NCBI GenBank assembly: GCA_025964985.1
Contig: JAOPXU010000412.1
Span: forward strand, 1-64,000
Direction of reading: 5' to 3'
Length of the DNA: 64,000 nt
DNA from: Nocardioides sp.
GTDB taxonomy: Bacteria > Actinomycetota > Actinomycetes > Propionibacteriales > Nocardioidaceae
Made by a program: the position numbers and the translations under genes. Each line of letters opens with the position of its first letter. The first letter of the stretch is position 1. The notes beneath the pieces were generated by a model. That model was given only the letters and a program-made list of their open reading frames with translations. It made no database searches and was not told the origin of the DNA. Shown here piece after piece: positions 47,393 through 58,429 of this stretch.

Positions 47393-48829
47393 ATGACGCA
47401 GATCGAGCACCGACCGGACGTGGCACCACCCGAGGAGGGTGAGCGGCTCGGACTCCCCCAGTCGACCGCGCTGGTCATGGGCAGCATCATCGGCGTCGGG
47501 ATCTTCAGCCTGCCCTACGCGATCGCGAGCTACGGGCCGATCAGCCTCGTCGCCATGCTGGTCGCCACCATCGGGGCCGGCGCTCTGGCCATGTTGTTCG
47601 CCGTCATGTCGCGTCGCCTACCGGCCGACGGTGGTCCCTACGCCTACGCCAGGGTCGCCTTCGGCAACGGTCTCGGCTTCAGCAACGCCTGGTCCTACTG
47701 GATCACGGCGTGGGCTGGCAACGCCGCCATCGTGGTGGGCTGGGTCTACTACGTCGAGACGTTCGTCAACAAGGACAGCACCGTCGTGTGGTCCATCGCC
47801 ATCGCCCTGGTCGGTCTGTGGATACCCGCGGCCGTCAACCTGACGGGCGTGCACAACATGGGCGTCCTCCAGGTGTGGACCACGGTGCTGAAGTTCGTGC
47901 CCCTGGCCCTGATGTCGACGGTCGGCCTGTTCTTCATCAGCTCCGGCAACTACACCCCGTTCAACACCAGCGGCGAGAGCGACCTGTCCGCCATCGGCGG
48001 CGCGATGGCGATCTGCCTGTTCAGCTACCTCGGCGTCGAGACCGCCTCGGTGGCGGCCCGCAAGGTCCGCGACCCGGCCCGCAACGTGGGCCGTTCGACG
48101 ATCTTCGGCACCCTGGCCAGCGGTGTCGTCTACCTGCTCTCACTGGTGGCCGTCTTCGGCATCCTGCCGGCCAGCGCGCTCGCCATCGACAGCAACAGGG
48201 CCTCCTACTCAGCAGCCGCCGACTCGATCGTGGGCAGCGGCGCCTGGGCCGGCAACCTGGTGGCCCTGGCCGTCATCGTCTCGGGCATCGGCGCCCTCAA
48301 CGGCTGGACCATGATCTGCGCCGAGATGCCGCTGGCAGCCGCCAAGGACGGGCTGTTCCCGAAGCGGTTCGGAACCCTGTCACGTCGCGGTGTCCCCGCC
48401 TTCGGCATCATCGCCTCGACCGGGCTCGCCTCGATCGCCGTCGTCATCAGCTACCTCGGCACCAACGGGGCGTCGGTCTTCACCACCCTGGTCCTGATGA
48501 CCGGCATCACCGCAGCGATCCCGTTCGCGTTCTCTGCGCTCGCCCAGATCACGTGGCGCTGGCACGACCACCAGGCCGGGCACACGCCGCGCCTGGTCCT
48601 CGACCTCGCCGTGGCGGCGGTGGCCCTGCTGATGTCGCTGGCCTTCATCTACTACTCCCGCAACACCGGCAGCTCCTGGTACGTCGTCTGGGGCCCGTTC
48701 CTGATGGCCGGCGGTGCCTCACTCGTCGGCATCCCGGTCTACCTGGCCATGCGCAGCACCATGACCGTCCCCGAGCCCGTCCCGCCGCACCCGGGCTCCT
48801 CCGTCACCCTCTCGAAAGGCCCGAACTGA
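47393..48829 (+). CDS. APC-family amino-acid transporter, probable arginine/ornithine antiporter
   Basis: 478 aa with about 12 membrane helices. Family landmarks: [17 protein letters not shown] at the first helix, [20 protein letters not shown], and [24 protein letters not shown] 47393 follows GGAGGGAC. In arginine deiminase operons an antiporter swaps external arginine for internal ornithine at no energy cost, and the place at the head of this operon makes that role likely. Its stop overlaps the arcA start by one base. Confidence 0.88.
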   Translation: MTQIEHRPDVAPPEEGERLGLPQSTALVMGSIIGVGIFSLPYAIASYGPISLVAMLVATIGAGALAMLFAVMSRRLPADGGPYAYARVAFGNGLGFSNAWSYWITAWAGNAAIVVGWVYYVETFVNKDSTVVWSIAIALVGLWIPAAVNLTGVHNMGVLQVWTTVLKFVPLALMSTVGLFFISSGNYTPFNTSGESDLSAIGGAMAICLFSYLGVETASVAARKVRDPARNVGRSTIFGTLASGVVYLLSLVAVFGILPASALAIDSNRASYSAAADSIVGSGAWAGNLVALAVIVSGIGALNGWTMICAEMPLAAAKDGLFPKRFGTLSRRGVPAFGIIASTGLASIAVVISYLGTNGASVFTTLVLMTGITAAIPFAFSALAQITWRWHDHQAGHTPRLVLDLAVAAVALLMSLAFIYYSRNTGSSWYVVWGPFLMAGGASLVGIPVYLAMRSTMTVPEPVPPHPGSSVTLSKGPN

Positions 48830-50070
48830 TGACCTTCCACGTCGACTCCGAGGTCGGAGTCCTCAAGCAGGCGATCGTGCACCGACCCGGCCTCGAGCTG
48901 AGCCGCCTGACCCCCGCCAACGTCGATGAGCTGTTGTTCGACGACGTGATGTGGGCCGACCGCGCTCGCACCGAGCACGACGCCTTCGTCGTGCAGCTGC
49001 AGGAGCACGACGTGCAGGTCCACGAGTTCTCCACACTGCTCACCGAGGCACTCGACGTGCCAGGAGCGCGTGAGTTCGTCCAGGAGGTCCTGACCACGGC
49101 CACCCGGTTCGGACCCGCACTCGACGCGCCGCTCGACGAGCTCGTCGCCACGACCCCGGCCCCGGTGCTCGCGGAGCTGCTCATCGGCGGAGTCCTCAAG
49201 CGCGACGTCAGCGCACTCCTGCACGCACCCAGCCTGTTGATGGACTACCTGCGCCCCGACGACTTCCTGCTCCGTCCACTGCCCAACCACCTGTTCCAGC
49301 GTGACAACTCGGCCTGGATCTACGACGCGGTGTCGGTCAACCCGATGGCGAAGGCCGCCCGTCAGGGCGAGACGATCAACTCACGGGTCGTCTACAACTT
49401 CCACCCGATGTTCACCGCCGCGCCCGTCGACTTCCTCTACGGCAACGACGCACTGAGCCACGAGAGCGCGACCATCGAGGGCGGCGACATCACGGTCATC
49501 GGCAACCGGGCCGTGATGATCGGGATGGGCGAACGCTCAACCCCCCAAGGCATCGAGATCTTGTCCCGCAACCTGTTCCGCGCCGGAACGGTCGACACGG
49601 TGATCGTCGTCGAGCTGCCGCGCGAGCGGACGTTCATGCACCTCGACACGGTCATGACGATGGTCGACCACGACGCCTTCTCGGTCTTCCCCTACCTGCC
49701 GGCCGACCTCCGCTCCTTCACCTTGCACCGGGTCGGCGAGGGCGGCGACTTCAAGATCGAGGAGAACAGGGAGCTCTTCGCGGTCGTGGCCGACGCCCTG
49801 GGCGTCGACAAGGTGCGACTGCTGCGCACCCGCATCGACCAGCGTGGCGCCGAACGCGAGCAGTGGGACGACGGCAACAACTTCCTGGCCGTGGCCCCCG
49901 GTGTCGTCCTCGGCTACGAGCGCAACACCGTCACCAACCGCTACCTCGCCGACGAAGGGATCACCGTCGTGCCCGTGGTGGGTGAAGAGCTCGGACGTGG
50001 CCGCGGCGGCCCGCGCTGCATGACCTGCCCCATCGAGCGCGACGCCGTCACCGCCGAGGTGTCGGCATGA
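48829..50070 (+). CDS. arcA: Arginine deiminase
   Basis: 413 aa. Motifs of the guanidino-modifying superfamily: [12 protein letters not shown] region, [21 protein letters not shown], and the catalytic Cys397 in [12 protein letters not shown]. It hydrolyses arginine to citrulline and ammonia, the first step of the deiminase pathway. Translation is coupled to the transporter before it (TGATG) and the OTC after it (ATGA). Confidence 0.95.
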   Translation: MTFHVDSEVGVLKQAIVHRPGLELSRLTPANVDELLFDDVMWADRARTEHDAFVVQLQEHDVQVHEFSTLLTEALDVPGAREFVQEVLTTATRFGPALDAPLDELVATTPAPVLAELLIGGVLKRDVSALLHAPSLLMDYLRPDDFLLRPLPNHLFQRDNSAWIYDAVSVNPMAKAARQGETINSRVVYNFHPMFTAAPVDFLYGNDALSHESATIEGGDITVIGNRAVMIGMGERSTPQGIEILSRNLFRAGTVDTVIVVELPRERTFMHLDTVMTMVDHDAFSVFPYLPADLRSFTLHRVGEGGDFKIEENRELFAVVADALGVDKVRLLRTRIDQRGAEREQWDDGNNFLAVAPGVVLGYERNTVTNRYLADEGITVVPVVGEELGRGRGGPRCMTCPIERDAVTAEVSA

Positions 50071-51146
50071 CCACCACTGCTGACCCGTCCACGGCTGCGG
50101 CCACGGATGGGGCTCACCACGCGGCCGACGCGCCGACGGGCGCCCTCGACCTGAGCGGTCGCAGCTTCCTCAAGGAGCTCGACTTCACTGCCGACGAGTG
50201 GCGCTCGTTGCTCGCCCTGTCGCAGGACCTCAAGGCGGACAAGAAGCAGGGCCGCGAGATGCAGCGGCTGCGTGGCCGCAACATCGCCCTGATCTTCGAG
50301 AAGGCCTCCACCCGCACCCGTTGCGCCTTCGAGGTCGCCGCCCACGACCAGGGCGCCCACGTCACCTACCTCGACCCCACCGGTTCCCACCTGGGACACA
50401 AGGAGTCGGCCGCCGACACCGCCCGGGTCCTGGGCCGGATGTACGACGGCATCGAGTACCGCGGTTTCAGCCAGGAGACGGCCGAGACCCTGGCCCGCCA
50501 CGCCGGCGTACCGGTCTGGAACGGACTCACCGACCACTGGCACCCGACGCAGTCGTTGTGCGACATGCTCACGATGCGCGAGCACAGCGACAAGCCCGAC
50601 AGCGAGATCTCGTTCGCCTTCGTCGGTGACGCTGCCGACAACACCTCCAACTCGCTGCTGGTCGCCGGCGCCATGCTCGGCATGGACGTGCGGATCGTCT
50701 CCCCGGTCTCCCTGTCGACCCCCGACGACGTCGTCGAGGCGGCCCGGGTGATCGCCGAGGAGACCGGTGCGCGGATCACGCTCACCGACGACATCGAGAG
50801 CGGGCTCCGCGGCGTCGACTTCGTCTACACCGACGTCTGGGTCTCCATGGGCGAGCCCGTCGAGGCATGGGGCGAGCGCATCGCCCTGCTCACGCCCTAC
50901 CAGGTCACCACCCAGATGCTCGCCGACACCGGCAACGCTGCGGTGAAGTTCATGCACTGCCTGCCTGCGTTCCACGACCGAGCCACGGAGGTCGGCGAGG
51001 AGCTCTACCGGCAGACCGGTCTCACCGCGCTCGAGGTGACCGACGAGGTCTTCGAGTCCGAGGCCTCGATCGTGTTCGACCAGGCCGAGAACCGGATGCA
51101 CACCATCAAGGCCGTCCTGGTCGCCACCCTGGGTGGCCCGCGATGA
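50067..51146 (+). CDS. arcB: Ornithine carbamoyltransferase (catabolic context)
   Basis: 359 aa. Carbamoyl phosphate site STRTRCAFE, the [10 protein letters not shown] and HCLPAFHD motifs, and an extra N-terminal segment of about 25 residues. Cleaves citrulline with phosphate into ornithine and carbamoyl phosphate in this operon. An anabolic argF origin cannot be excluded from sequence, but its place between deiminase and carbamate kinase supports the catabolic role. Confidence 0.93.
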   Translation: MTTTADPSTAAATDGAHHAADAPTGALDLSGRSFLKELDFTADEWRSLLALSQDLKADKKQGREMQRLRGRNIALIFEKASTRTRCAFEVAAHDQGAHVTYLDPTGSHLGHKESAADTARVLGRMYDGIEYRGFSQETAETLARHAGVPVWNGLTDHWHPTQSLCDMLTMREHSDKPDSEISFAFVGDAADNTSNSLLVAGAMLGMDVRIVSPVSLSTPDDVVEAARVIAEETGARITLTDDIESGLRGVDFVYTDVWVSMGEPVEAWGERIALLTPYQVTTQMLADTGNAAVKFMHCLPAFHDRATEVGEELYRQTGLTALEVTDEVFESEASIVFDQAENRMHTIKAVLVATLGGPR

Positions 51147-52066
51147 GGATCGTGGTCGCGCTCGGGGGCAACGCGCTGCTCCAGCGTGGTGAGAAGCCGG
51201 ACTCCGCCATCCAGATCGAGCACGTCGCGCAGGCCGCCCCCGCCCTGGCGGCGATCGCGGCCGAGCACGAGCTGGTCCTGGTGCACGGCAACGGACCGCA
51301 GGTGGGGATGCTCGCCCTGGAGTCCGCGGCTGACAGCACGTTGAGCGAGCCCTACCCGTTCAGCGAGCTCGTCGCCGAGACCCAGGGCCTGATCGGCTAC
51401 TGGCTGCAGCAGGCGCTGACCAACGCCGGCCTGACCTCGCCGGTCGTGACGCTCGTGACGCAGACCGTCGTCGACGCCGCCGACCCGGCGTTCGCGCACC
51501 CGACGAAGTTCGTCGGAGCCGGCTACGACGAGGCGACGGCTCGAGACCACGCCGAGCGGCGCGGGTGGTCGGTGCGTCTCGACGGCTCCGCGTGGCGCCG
51601 GGTCGTGGCCTCGCCACTGCCGGTACGCATCGTCGAGATCGACACCGCTCGGATCCTGCTGCAGCACCGCACCACGGTCGTGCTGGCCGGCGGGGGAGGG
51701 GTCCCCGTGCTCGACCAGCCGCACGGCCTGCAGGGGGTCGACGCCGTCGTCGACAAGGACCACGTCGCCGCCCTCGTCGCGACCCGGCTCGAGGCGGACC
51801 TGCTCGTGATGCTCACCGACGTAGCAGCCGTGATGACCGACTACGGGACGCCCGAGCAGCACCCGATCCGCCACGTCAGCGCCGCCAACCTCCGCGCCGG
51901 CGACTTCCCTGACGGCTCGATGGGGCCCAAGGTCACCGCTGCTTGTGCCTTCGCGACCGACACCGGTGGACGCGCAGCCATCGGGTCGCTGCTCGACGTG
52001 GCCGACGTCGTCTCCGGCGCGGCGGGCACCCAGGTCACTGCCGTGCGCGTCGGGCAGCCCGCATGA
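51143..52066 (+). CDS. arcC: Carbamate kinase
   Basis: 307 aa from ATG 51143 overlapping the OTC stop. N-terminal [23 protein letters not shown], and C-terminal [11 protein letters not shown] and [12 protein letters not shown] match the amino-acid kinase family, carbamate kinase type. It makes ATP from carbamoyl phosphate, the energy-yielding end of the pathway, useful when oxygen is gone. Confidence 0.93.
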   Translation: MRIVVALGGNALLQRGEKPDSAIQIEHVAQAAPALAAIAAEHELVLVHGNGPQVGMLALESAADSTLSEPYPFSELVAETQGLIGYWLQQALTNAGLTSPVVTLVTQTVVDAADPAFAHPTKFVGAGYDEATARDHAERRGWSVRLDGSAWRRVVASPLPVRIVEIDTARILLQHRTTVVLAGGGGVPVLDQPHGLQGVDAVVDKDHVAALVATRLEADLLVMLTDVAAVMTDYGTPEQHPIRHVSAANLRAGDFPDGSMGPKVTAACAFATDTGGRAAIGSLLDVADVVSGAAGTQVTAVRVGQPA

Positions 52067-52857
52067 CCGCGGTGGCTCGGGCCGTCGCCGGCCGGCCGGA
52101 CCGCGAGGACCTCGACGCCGTGCCGGTGGCTCGGGCCGTCGCGCTGAGCAGGACCTACGGCGAGGGCGACGCGATGGTCACCGCCCTCGACCGCGTGTCC
52201 GTGGACTTCGAGCGCGGTCGACTGACGGCGATCATGGGACCCTCCGGATCCGGCAAGTCGACGCTCATGCACTGCATGGCGGCCCTCGACGCCCCGTCCG
52301 CAGGGCAGGTCTTCATCGACGGGACCGACATCAGCCACCTCAAGGACCGGGCCCTGACCAGGTTGCGACGCGACCGGCTGGGCTTCGTCTTCCAGGCCTA
52401 CAACCTGGTCCCGACCCTGACGGCCCGGGAGAACATCACCCTCCCGCTGGACATCGCCGGCCGGGCCGTGGACCAGCAGTGGTTCGACACCGTGGTCGAC
52501 ACCCTCGACCTGCGCGACCGGCTCGGACACCGCCCGGATGAGATGTCCGGGGGCCAGCAACAGCGGGTCGCCTGTGCCCGTGCGTTGCTCGGGCGACCAG
52601 CGATCGTCTTCGCCGACGAGCCCACCGGCAACCTCGACTCCCACGCGAGCCGCGAGATCCTGCGGTTCCTGCGGGCCTCCGTGGACGACTTCGGCCAGAC
52701 CATCGTCATGGTCACCCACGACCCCTCGGCGGCGACCTTCGCCGACCGGGTCATCTTCCTGGCCGACGGTCGCCTGGTCGCCGACCTCGCGCGGCCCGAC
52801 CTCGCCACCGTCCTCGCGCAGATCCAAGCCCTCACCCCCGACGACGCGGACAGCTGA
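52063..52857 (+). CDS. ABC transporter ATP-binding protein (LolD/MacB type)
   Basis: 264 aa. Walker A GPSGSGKSTLM, signature MSGGQQQRVACARALL, Walker B IVFADEPTGNLD and the H-loop MVTHD. The GNLD form is typical of MacB/LolD/FtsE-type ATPases. It overlaps the carbamate kinase stop and starts the permease one base before its own stop. Partner: the 840-aa permease. Its inclusion in an arginine deiminase operon is unusual; substrate unknown. Confidence 0.92.
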   Translation: MTAVARAVAGRPDREDLDAVPVARAVALSRTYGEGDAMVTALDRVSVDFERGRLTAIMGPSGSGKSTLMHCMAALDAPSAGQVFIDGTDISHLKDRALTRLRRDRLGFVFQAYNLVPTLTARENITLPLDIAGRAVDQQWFDTVVDTLDLRDRLGHRPDEMSGGQQQRVACARALLGRPAIVFADEPTGNLDSHASREILRFLRASVDDFGQTIVMVTHDPSAATFADRVIFLADGRLVADLARPDLATVLAQIQALTPDDADS

Positions 52858-55379
52858 TGCTGCGGGTGACGCTGCGCGGGCTCCAGGGACACGTCCTGCG
52901 CCTGCTGCTGACCGCGGCCGCGGTGATGCTGGGCGTCTCGTTCGTCACCGGCACGTTCGTGCTCCGCGACAGCATCGACGGCGCGCTGCACGGTCTCATC
53001 GCCGGTGCCTCGGCCGGCCAGGACGTCTCGGTCCGCGGTGTCGAGGTCGAGACCGACGACGTCTCGGACGGCCTGCGGCCCGGCGTACCGCTGGGCCTGG
53101 TCGAGACGGTCGCTGCGGTGGACGGCGTCGCCCGGGTCTCACCCGACCTCGCCGGGACGGGAGTCATCGCCGGCAGCGACGGCCGACCGGTCCGCAACAG
53201 CGGCGCGCCCGGCCTCGCCTTCGCCTTCGCCGTCGACGACCCGGCCTTCACCCTGGTCGACGGGCGTGGCCCCGGAGCCCCCGACGAGGTGGCGGTCGAG
53301 AGCGCCACGCTCGCCAAGAGCGGCCTCGCCGTCGGTGACACCACGCGCGCAGTCATCGGAGGCCGCACCGGGTCGGTGACCATCACCGGCGAGGTGTCCT
53401 TCGGGACCCTGTTCGGCGCCACCGCCGTGCTGGTCGACGACGACACCGCGCGTGAGCTCTTCGCCCCGGACGGCACCGTCACGTCGCTGACGGTCACCGC
53501 GAAGGACGGCGTCGACCAGCAGCAGCTGCAGGTGGCCGTGTCGGCGGTGCTCCCGGCGTCGGCCGAGGCGGTCACCGGCGAGGCGGTGCAGGCTGAGAGC
53601 GAGGACGCGGTCCAGGAAGGCCTGGGCTTCTTCACGACCTTCCTGCTCGTCTTCGCGGCCGTCGCCCTGTTCGTCGGCGGCTTCATCATCATCAACACCT
53701 TCGCCATGCTGGTGGGCCAACGCGCCCGCGAGCTGGCGCTGCTGCGCGCCCTCGGCGCTTCGCGCGGTCAGGTGCTGCGCGCAGTCCTGGGCGAGGCGGT
53801 CATCGTCGGGATCGTCGGATCCCTGCTCGGGATGGGCCTGGGTGTCCTGGTCGCCTGGGGCGCACTGGCTGGGATACGGGGACTGCTCGACGTCGACCTC
53901 GGCAACGACCTGCCCGTGTCTGCCTCCACGTTGGGGATCAGCATGCTCGTCGGTGTCGCGGTGACGGTGGTCGCGGCGGTGCTTCCCGCCAGGCGTGCTG
54001 CGCGCACGGCGCCGGTGGCCGCGATGCGGGGCGACCAGCCCGGGCGAGCCGGCAGCGTGCGACGCCGTGGCCTCATCGGCGCGGCGATGCTGGTGTGCGG
54101 CGCGGTCGGTCTGCTCCTGACCGTGACCCGTGACGAGGTCGCGTGGGCCGGCGCCGGCGGTGCGGCGTTCGTCGCGACCTTGGGCGTGCTCGTCATCGCT
54201 CCCTGGGCAGCCACCCCGGTCGTGCGCGCGGTGTGCGCGCCGTTCGTCGCGGCCGTGGGCGTCGTGGGTCGCTTGGCGCGACAGAACACCCTGCGGGTGC
54301 CGCGGCGCACGGCGGCCACGGCCAGCGCCCTGATGGTCGGGCTCGCCCTGGTCGCCGGCATCTCGGTGCTCGCAGACAGCGTCCGAGCCAGCGTGACCGA
54401 AGGTGTGTCCGAGGAGCTCACCGCCGACTTCGCGCTCAGCGGGGGACTCTCCCCGGTACCCGCCACCCTCGCCCCGATCGTGCGAGACCTGGACGGGGTC
54501 GACGCGGTGGCGGCGATCAGCCAGGTCCCGATCCGCATCGACGGCTTCTCGAGCGCCGCCACCGCTGCGACAGCGGCTGACGTCGCCGACACCTTTGACG
54601 TCGACATGGCCGCGGGCGCCCTCGCCGACCTCGCGGGCAACGGCGTGATGGTCGACGAGAGCACAGCTGCGGAACAGGGCTGGTCCGTCGGAGACGAGGT
54701 GAGCGCCACCCTCGGCGTCCTGACCGGCGAGGAGCTCGTCATCACGGGCATCTACGAGGACAACCAGGGCTTCAGCCTCCACGTGCTCGTGGACCGCGCC
54801 CTCTACGAGCAGGCGGTGCCCGCCGCCCAGCGCAGCGACCAACAGGTCTTCGTGCGCGCCGAGACCTCTGCGGACCTGGCGGCGCTGCGCACCGCCCTCG
54901 AGACGGCCGTGGCCCCCTACCTCGTCGTCGAGGTCCAGAACGCCGAGCAGTTCGCGGACGCACAAGGCAGCTCGATCGACCTGGTGGTCAACCTCCTCTA
55001 CGTGCTGCTCCTGTTCAGCGTCGTCATCGCCGTGCTCGGCATCATCAACACCCTCGCCCTCTCGGTCCTCGAACGCACCCGAGAGATCGGGCTCCTGCGA
55101 GCAGTCGGCCTGGGACGACGTCAGCTGGGCGCGATGATCACGATCGAAGCCGTCGCCACAGCCGTCTTCGGCGCGGTGCTCGGCACCGTGCTGGGCGTCG
55201 GCCTCGGGGTCGCGCTGCGCTACGGCCTGCGCGCTGAGGGGCTCACCGACCTGGGCATCCCCTGGAGCCTGATCGTCATGATGCTGGGCGCCTCGGTCCT
55301 CGTCGGGATCATCGCCGCCGTCGCCCCGGCCGTACGGGCGTCGCGCCTGCACGTGCTGCAGGCGATCACCCGGGCCTGA
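52857..55379 (+). CDS. FtsX-like ABC transporter permease with two permease halves
   Basis: 840 aa. An N-terminal membrane helix and a large extracytoplasmic domain precede a first FtsX unit (about 255-395), then a second helix and extracytoplasmic domain and a second FtsX unit near the end (LVVNLLYVLLLFSVVIAVLG, TLALSVLERTREIGLLRAVG). It is the actinobacterial double-FtsX type, working with the ATPase before it, probably moving lipids or peptides or passing signals across the membrane rather than amino acids. Last gene of the six-gene arc operon. Confidence 0.9.
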   Translation: MLRVTLRGLQGHVLRLLLTAAAVMLGVSFVTGTFVLRDSIDGALHGLIAGASAGQDVSVRGVEVETDDVSDGLRPGVPLGLVETVAAVDGVARVSPDLAGTGVIAGSDGRPVRNSGAPGLAFAFAVDDPAFTLVDGRGPGAPDEVAVESATLAKSGLAVGDTTRAVIGGRTGSVTITGEVSFGTLFGATAVLVDDDTARELFAPDGTVTSLTVTAKDGVDQQQLQVAVSAVLPASAEAVTGEAVQAESEDAVQEGLGFFTTFLLVFAAVALFVGGFIIINTFAMLVGQRARELALLRALGASRGQVLRAVLGEAVIVGIVGSLLGMGLGVLVAWGALAGIRGLLDVDLGNDLPVSASTLGISMLVGVAVTVVAAVLPARRAARTAPVAAMRGDQPGRAGSVRRRGLIGAAMLVCGAVGLLLTVTRDEVAWAGAGGAAFVATLGVLVIAPWAATPVVRAVCAPFVAAVGVVGRLARQNTLRVPRRTAATASALMVGLALVAGISVLADSVRASVTEGVSEELTADFALSGGLSPVPATLAPIVRDLDGVDAVAAISQVPIRIDGFSSAATAATAADVADTFDVDMAAGALADLAGNGVMVDESTAAEQGWSVGDEVSATLGVLTGEELVITGIYEDNQGFSLHVLVDRALYEQAVPAAQRSDQQVFVRAETSADLAALRTALETAVAPYLVVEVQNAEQFADAQGSSIDLVVNLLYVLLLFSVVIAVLGIINTLALSVLERTREIGLLRAVGLGRRQLGAMITIEAVATAVFGAVLGTVLGVGLGVALRYGLRAEGLTDLGIPWSLIVMMLGASVLVGIIAAVAPAVRASRLHVLQAITRA

Positions 55380-55415
55380 GCCCGCGCCGACGCCAGCCGG
55401 ACACCGGCGGGGCGA

Positions 55416-58232
55416 CTACGACGAGGGGCGCGGCTCCGGCACGGGTACCTGACCCGCTGCTCTCGACTCCGTCGGGGCGCCCCGGAGTCGGAGCGAGAGA
55501 CCCTTGTCGACGGCCACGACCAGGGAGACCACAGCGGTGACGCCCGCGATCTTCAACCACGCAGTGGCCTCGAGCGGCGCGGTGCCGAAGACGTCGTTCA
55601 TCACGGGTAGGTAGGTGAATGCCGCCTGGAGGAGGACCTGGAGGAGCACGCCTCCCACGACCCATCGGTTGGTGAGCAACCCGAGGCGCCAGGAGGCGCG
55701 CGTCAGGGAGCGACAGCTGAGGAGGTAGGCGATCTCGACGGCGACGAAGACGTTGACCGCAGCGGTCCGCGCCTCCGCGAGGCCCGCGCCCCGGCCCTGC
55801 TCGGAGACGAACACCCACCACGACGCTGCCACGAGCAGGCCCGCGACCAGTGCTGTGCGCCAGACCAGGGCGCGGGTGAGCAGCGGGAGGTCGGGGGCTC
55901 GCGGCGGTCGCTGCATGATCCCGGGCTCGTGCTGCTCGAAGGCCAGCGTCAGCCCGAGGACCACCGCGGTGGTCATGTTGATCCACAGGATCTGGGTCGG
56001 CAGGATCGGCAGCGCACCACCGAACAGGATCGCGACGAGGATGACGAGCCCCTCGCCCATGTTGGTGGGCAGCGTCCAGACGATGAACTTGGTCAGGTTG
56101 TCGAAGACGCCACGACCTTCCTCGACCGCGGCCTCGATGGTCGCGAAGTCGTCGTCGGCCAGCACCATGTCGGAGGCGTCCTTCGCGACCTCCGTCCCAC
56201 CGCGACCCATGGAGATCCCGATGTCGGCTCGACGCAGCGCGGGAGCGTCGTTGACGCCGTCCCCGGTCATGGCCACGACGTGACCACGCTTCTGCAGCTC
56301 CTCGACCAGGCGCAGCTTCTCCTCCGGCGACACCCGGGCGAAGACCCGTGAGCCGGAGACCGCTGCGGTGTACTCCGCGCCGCTCATGGCGGCGAGCTCG
56401 GCCCCGGTGACGACGACCCGCTCCTCGACGGGGCGGTCCTCGACACCGACCTCGGCAGCGACGGCGGCCGCGGTCGCTGCGTGGTCGCCGGTGATCATCT
56501 TGACCTCGATGCCGGCGGCGTGGCAGGCGGCCACGGCCGCGGTCGCCGCGGGCCGGGGCGGGTCGATCATGGCTTGCAGCCCGGTCAGCACCAGCCCTCC
56601 GCCCAGGTCTGCTGCAGTCGTCGCATCGGACGCCGCCCGGAGGTCGACCGCGGTCGCGAGCACCCGCATGCCGCGACCTGCCAGCACCTCGGCAGCGGAC
56701 TCGACCGCGCGGACATCGAGCGGTCCGGTGGTCCCGTCGCTGCGCAGCCAGCCGTGGCACAGCCCGGCCACCTGTTCCACAGCGCCCTTGACGAGCAGGA
56801 TGCGGCGCTCGCTGTCGTGCTCGCTGTCGTGCTCGCTGTCGGTGTCGCGGTGCAGGGTGGCCATGTAGCGGGTCCGCGAGTCGAACGGCACCGTGGCCAC
56901 CCGGCTGTGTCCGAGCTCGCCGGCGTCGTGCACGCCGGTCTTGAGTGCGACGACCTTCATCGCCGCCTCGGTCGGGTCACCCGCGATCTGCCACTCCTCG
57001 TCGATGAGGCTGACCGCAGCGTCGTTGCACGCGGTCCCGGCGACCAGGCACCACCGCAGCGCAGCGAGGGTGGCCACGTCGACCTCGGTGCCGTCGTGGG
57101 TCACGTCGCCGTCGGGTGAGTAGCCGGCGCCGCTGACGTCGTAGGAGCCGTCGGGGGTCCAGATGGCGCGCACCGTCATCTGGTTGGTGGTCAAGGTGCC
57201 GGTCTTGTCGGTGCAGATGACGGTGGTCCCGCCGAGGGTCTCGACCGCCGGCAGCAAGCGTACGACCGCGTTGCGCGAGACCAGGCGCTTGACCCCGATG
57301 GCCAAGGTGATCGTGACCGCCGCGGGGAGTCCCTCCGGGATGGCGCCCACCGCGAGAGCGACCGCGGCCGTGAACATCGTCGGTGCGTCCTCGCCGCGGG
57401 CGGTCCCGATCGCGAACGCGACCGCGGCCAGCGCGACGATCACCATCGTCAGGACGGCGCTGAAGTGCGCCAGCTTGCGGGTCAAGGGCGTGGCGAGCAC
57501 CGTGGCCCCGCTGACCAGGCGGTGTATCGCGCCGAGCTCGGTGTCGCTGCCCGTGGCGACGACCACGGCGCGGGCCGAACCGGACCGCAGGAAGCTGCCC
57601 GCGTAGAGCATGTTGCTGCGGTCCGCCACCCGGGTCGCTGCGGCGAGGACCGCATCCAGCTTGTCCACCGGCACCGACTCCCCGGTCAGGGCGGACTCGT
57701 CGACGAGCACCTGGGTGGCGTCGAGGACGCGCAGGTCAGCCGGCACCTTCTCGCCGGCCTCGAGGAGGACCAGATCGCCGGTGACGAGGTCCTCGGAGGT
57801 GACGGTGCGGACGCTCCCGTCGCGAAGGACGCGGGTCTCGGTGTGGGCCAGGGAGCGGAGGTGGTCGAGTGCCTCGAGGGCCTTCGACTCCTGCACGAAA
57901 CCGACCAGCGCGTTGACCAGCACCACGCCGAGGATGACGCCGGCGTCGACGTACTCGCCGAGCACGGCGGTCGTGGCCGCTGCGGCCAGCAACACGTAGA
58001 TCAGGGGGCTGTGGACCTGGCGCAGCATCCGCAGGACGAGCGGGTCGCGGCGAGGCGCTGCGAGTGCGTTGGGTCCGAGCCGCGACAGCCGGTCGTGTGC
58101 CTCGTGCTGGTCGAGGCCGCGCTCAGCGTCGGTCCCCAGCCGGTGCAGCACCTCGGCGGAGGCGGCGGTGTACGGCGCTGGCGGCGCAGAGGGGGCCTGG
58201 GCCGTTCGTCCGTCACGGGACACGACATCCAT
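55416..58232 (-). CDS. Cation-transporting P-type ATPase (CtpF-like)
   Basis: 938 aa from ATG 58232. Order: N-terminal cation ATPase domain, TGES loop (ALTGESVPV), phosphorylation site Asp342 in CTDKTGTLTTNQ, nucleotide-binding domain, GDGVNDAPAL hinge, and C-terminal membrane helices: a P2-type pump related to calcium ATPases. M. tuberculosis CtpF (Rv1997), a DosR-regulon member, is of this type. The ion is not told by sequence. Shares its upstream region and box with the divergent kinase gene. Confidence 0.92.
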   Translation of the reverse strand: MDVVSRDGRTAQAPSAPPAPYTAASAEVLHRLGTDAERGLDQHEAHDRLSRLGPNALAAPRRDPLVLRMLRQVHSPLIYVLLAAAATTAVLGEYVDAGVILGVVLVNALVGFVQESKALEALDHLRSLAHTETRVLRDGSVRTVTSEDLVTGDLVLLEAGEKVPADLRVLDATQVLVDESALTGESVPVDKLDAVLAAATRVADRSNMLYAGSFLRSGSARAVVVATGSDTELGAIHRLVSGATVLATPLTRKLAHFSAVLTMVIVALAAVAFAIGTARGEDAPTMFTAAVALAVGAIPEGLPAAVTITLAIGVKRLVSRNAVVRLLPAVETLGGTTVICTDKTGTLTTNQMTVRAIWTPDGSYDVSGAGYSPDGDVTHDGTEVDVATLAALRWCLVAGTACNDAAVSLIDEEWQIAGDPTEAAMKVVALKTGVHDAGELGHSRVATVPFDSRTRYMATLHRDTDSEHDSEHDSERRILLVKGAVEQVAGLCHGWLRSDGTTGPLDVRAVESAAEVLAGRGMRVLATAVDLRAASDATTAADLGGGLVLTGLQAMIDPPRPAATAAVAACHAAGIEVKMITGDHAATAAAVAAEVGVEDRPVEERVVVTGAELAAMSGAEYTAAVSGSRVFARVSPEEKLRLVEELQKRGHVVAMTGDGVNDAPALRRADIGISMGRGGTEVAKDASDMVLADDDFATIEAAVEEGRGVFDNLTKFIVWTLPTNMGEGLVILVAILFGGALPILPTQILWINMTTAVVLGLTLAFEQHEPGIMQRPPRAPDLPLLTRALVWRTALVAGLLVAASWWVFVSEQGRGAGLAEARTAAVNVFVAVEIAYLLSCRSLTRASWRLGLLTNRWVVGGVLLQVLLQAAFTYLPVMNDVFGTAPLEATAWLKIAGVTAVVSLVVAVDKGLSLRLRGAPTESRAAGQVPVPEPRPSS

Positions 58233-58289
58233 GCCCCCAGCCTGGTCGGGGCCGGGACCCACGCGCAGCGGCGGACGACCCGGACCGCA

Positions 58290-58303
58290 GGGCCGAACGT
58301 CCC
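58290..58303. promoter_or_regulatory. DosR-type box between P-type ATPase and DevS-like kinase
   Basis: GGGCCGAACGTCCC differs from the complement of the reference box by one base. It is 57 nt from the ATPase start and 126 nt from the kinase start, so it more likely serves the ATPase. Confidence 0.65.
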
Positions 58304-58429
58304 TGTCGGACCTGGGTGTCGACCCGCCTGGGAACCTCCTCCGCGAGATCGCGGCTACTGTGAGAGACCTCCCGCACCTCGACGGTCTCGAGGGCACCAC
58401 GCGCCACGAACGTGAGGGAGATGAGGACG

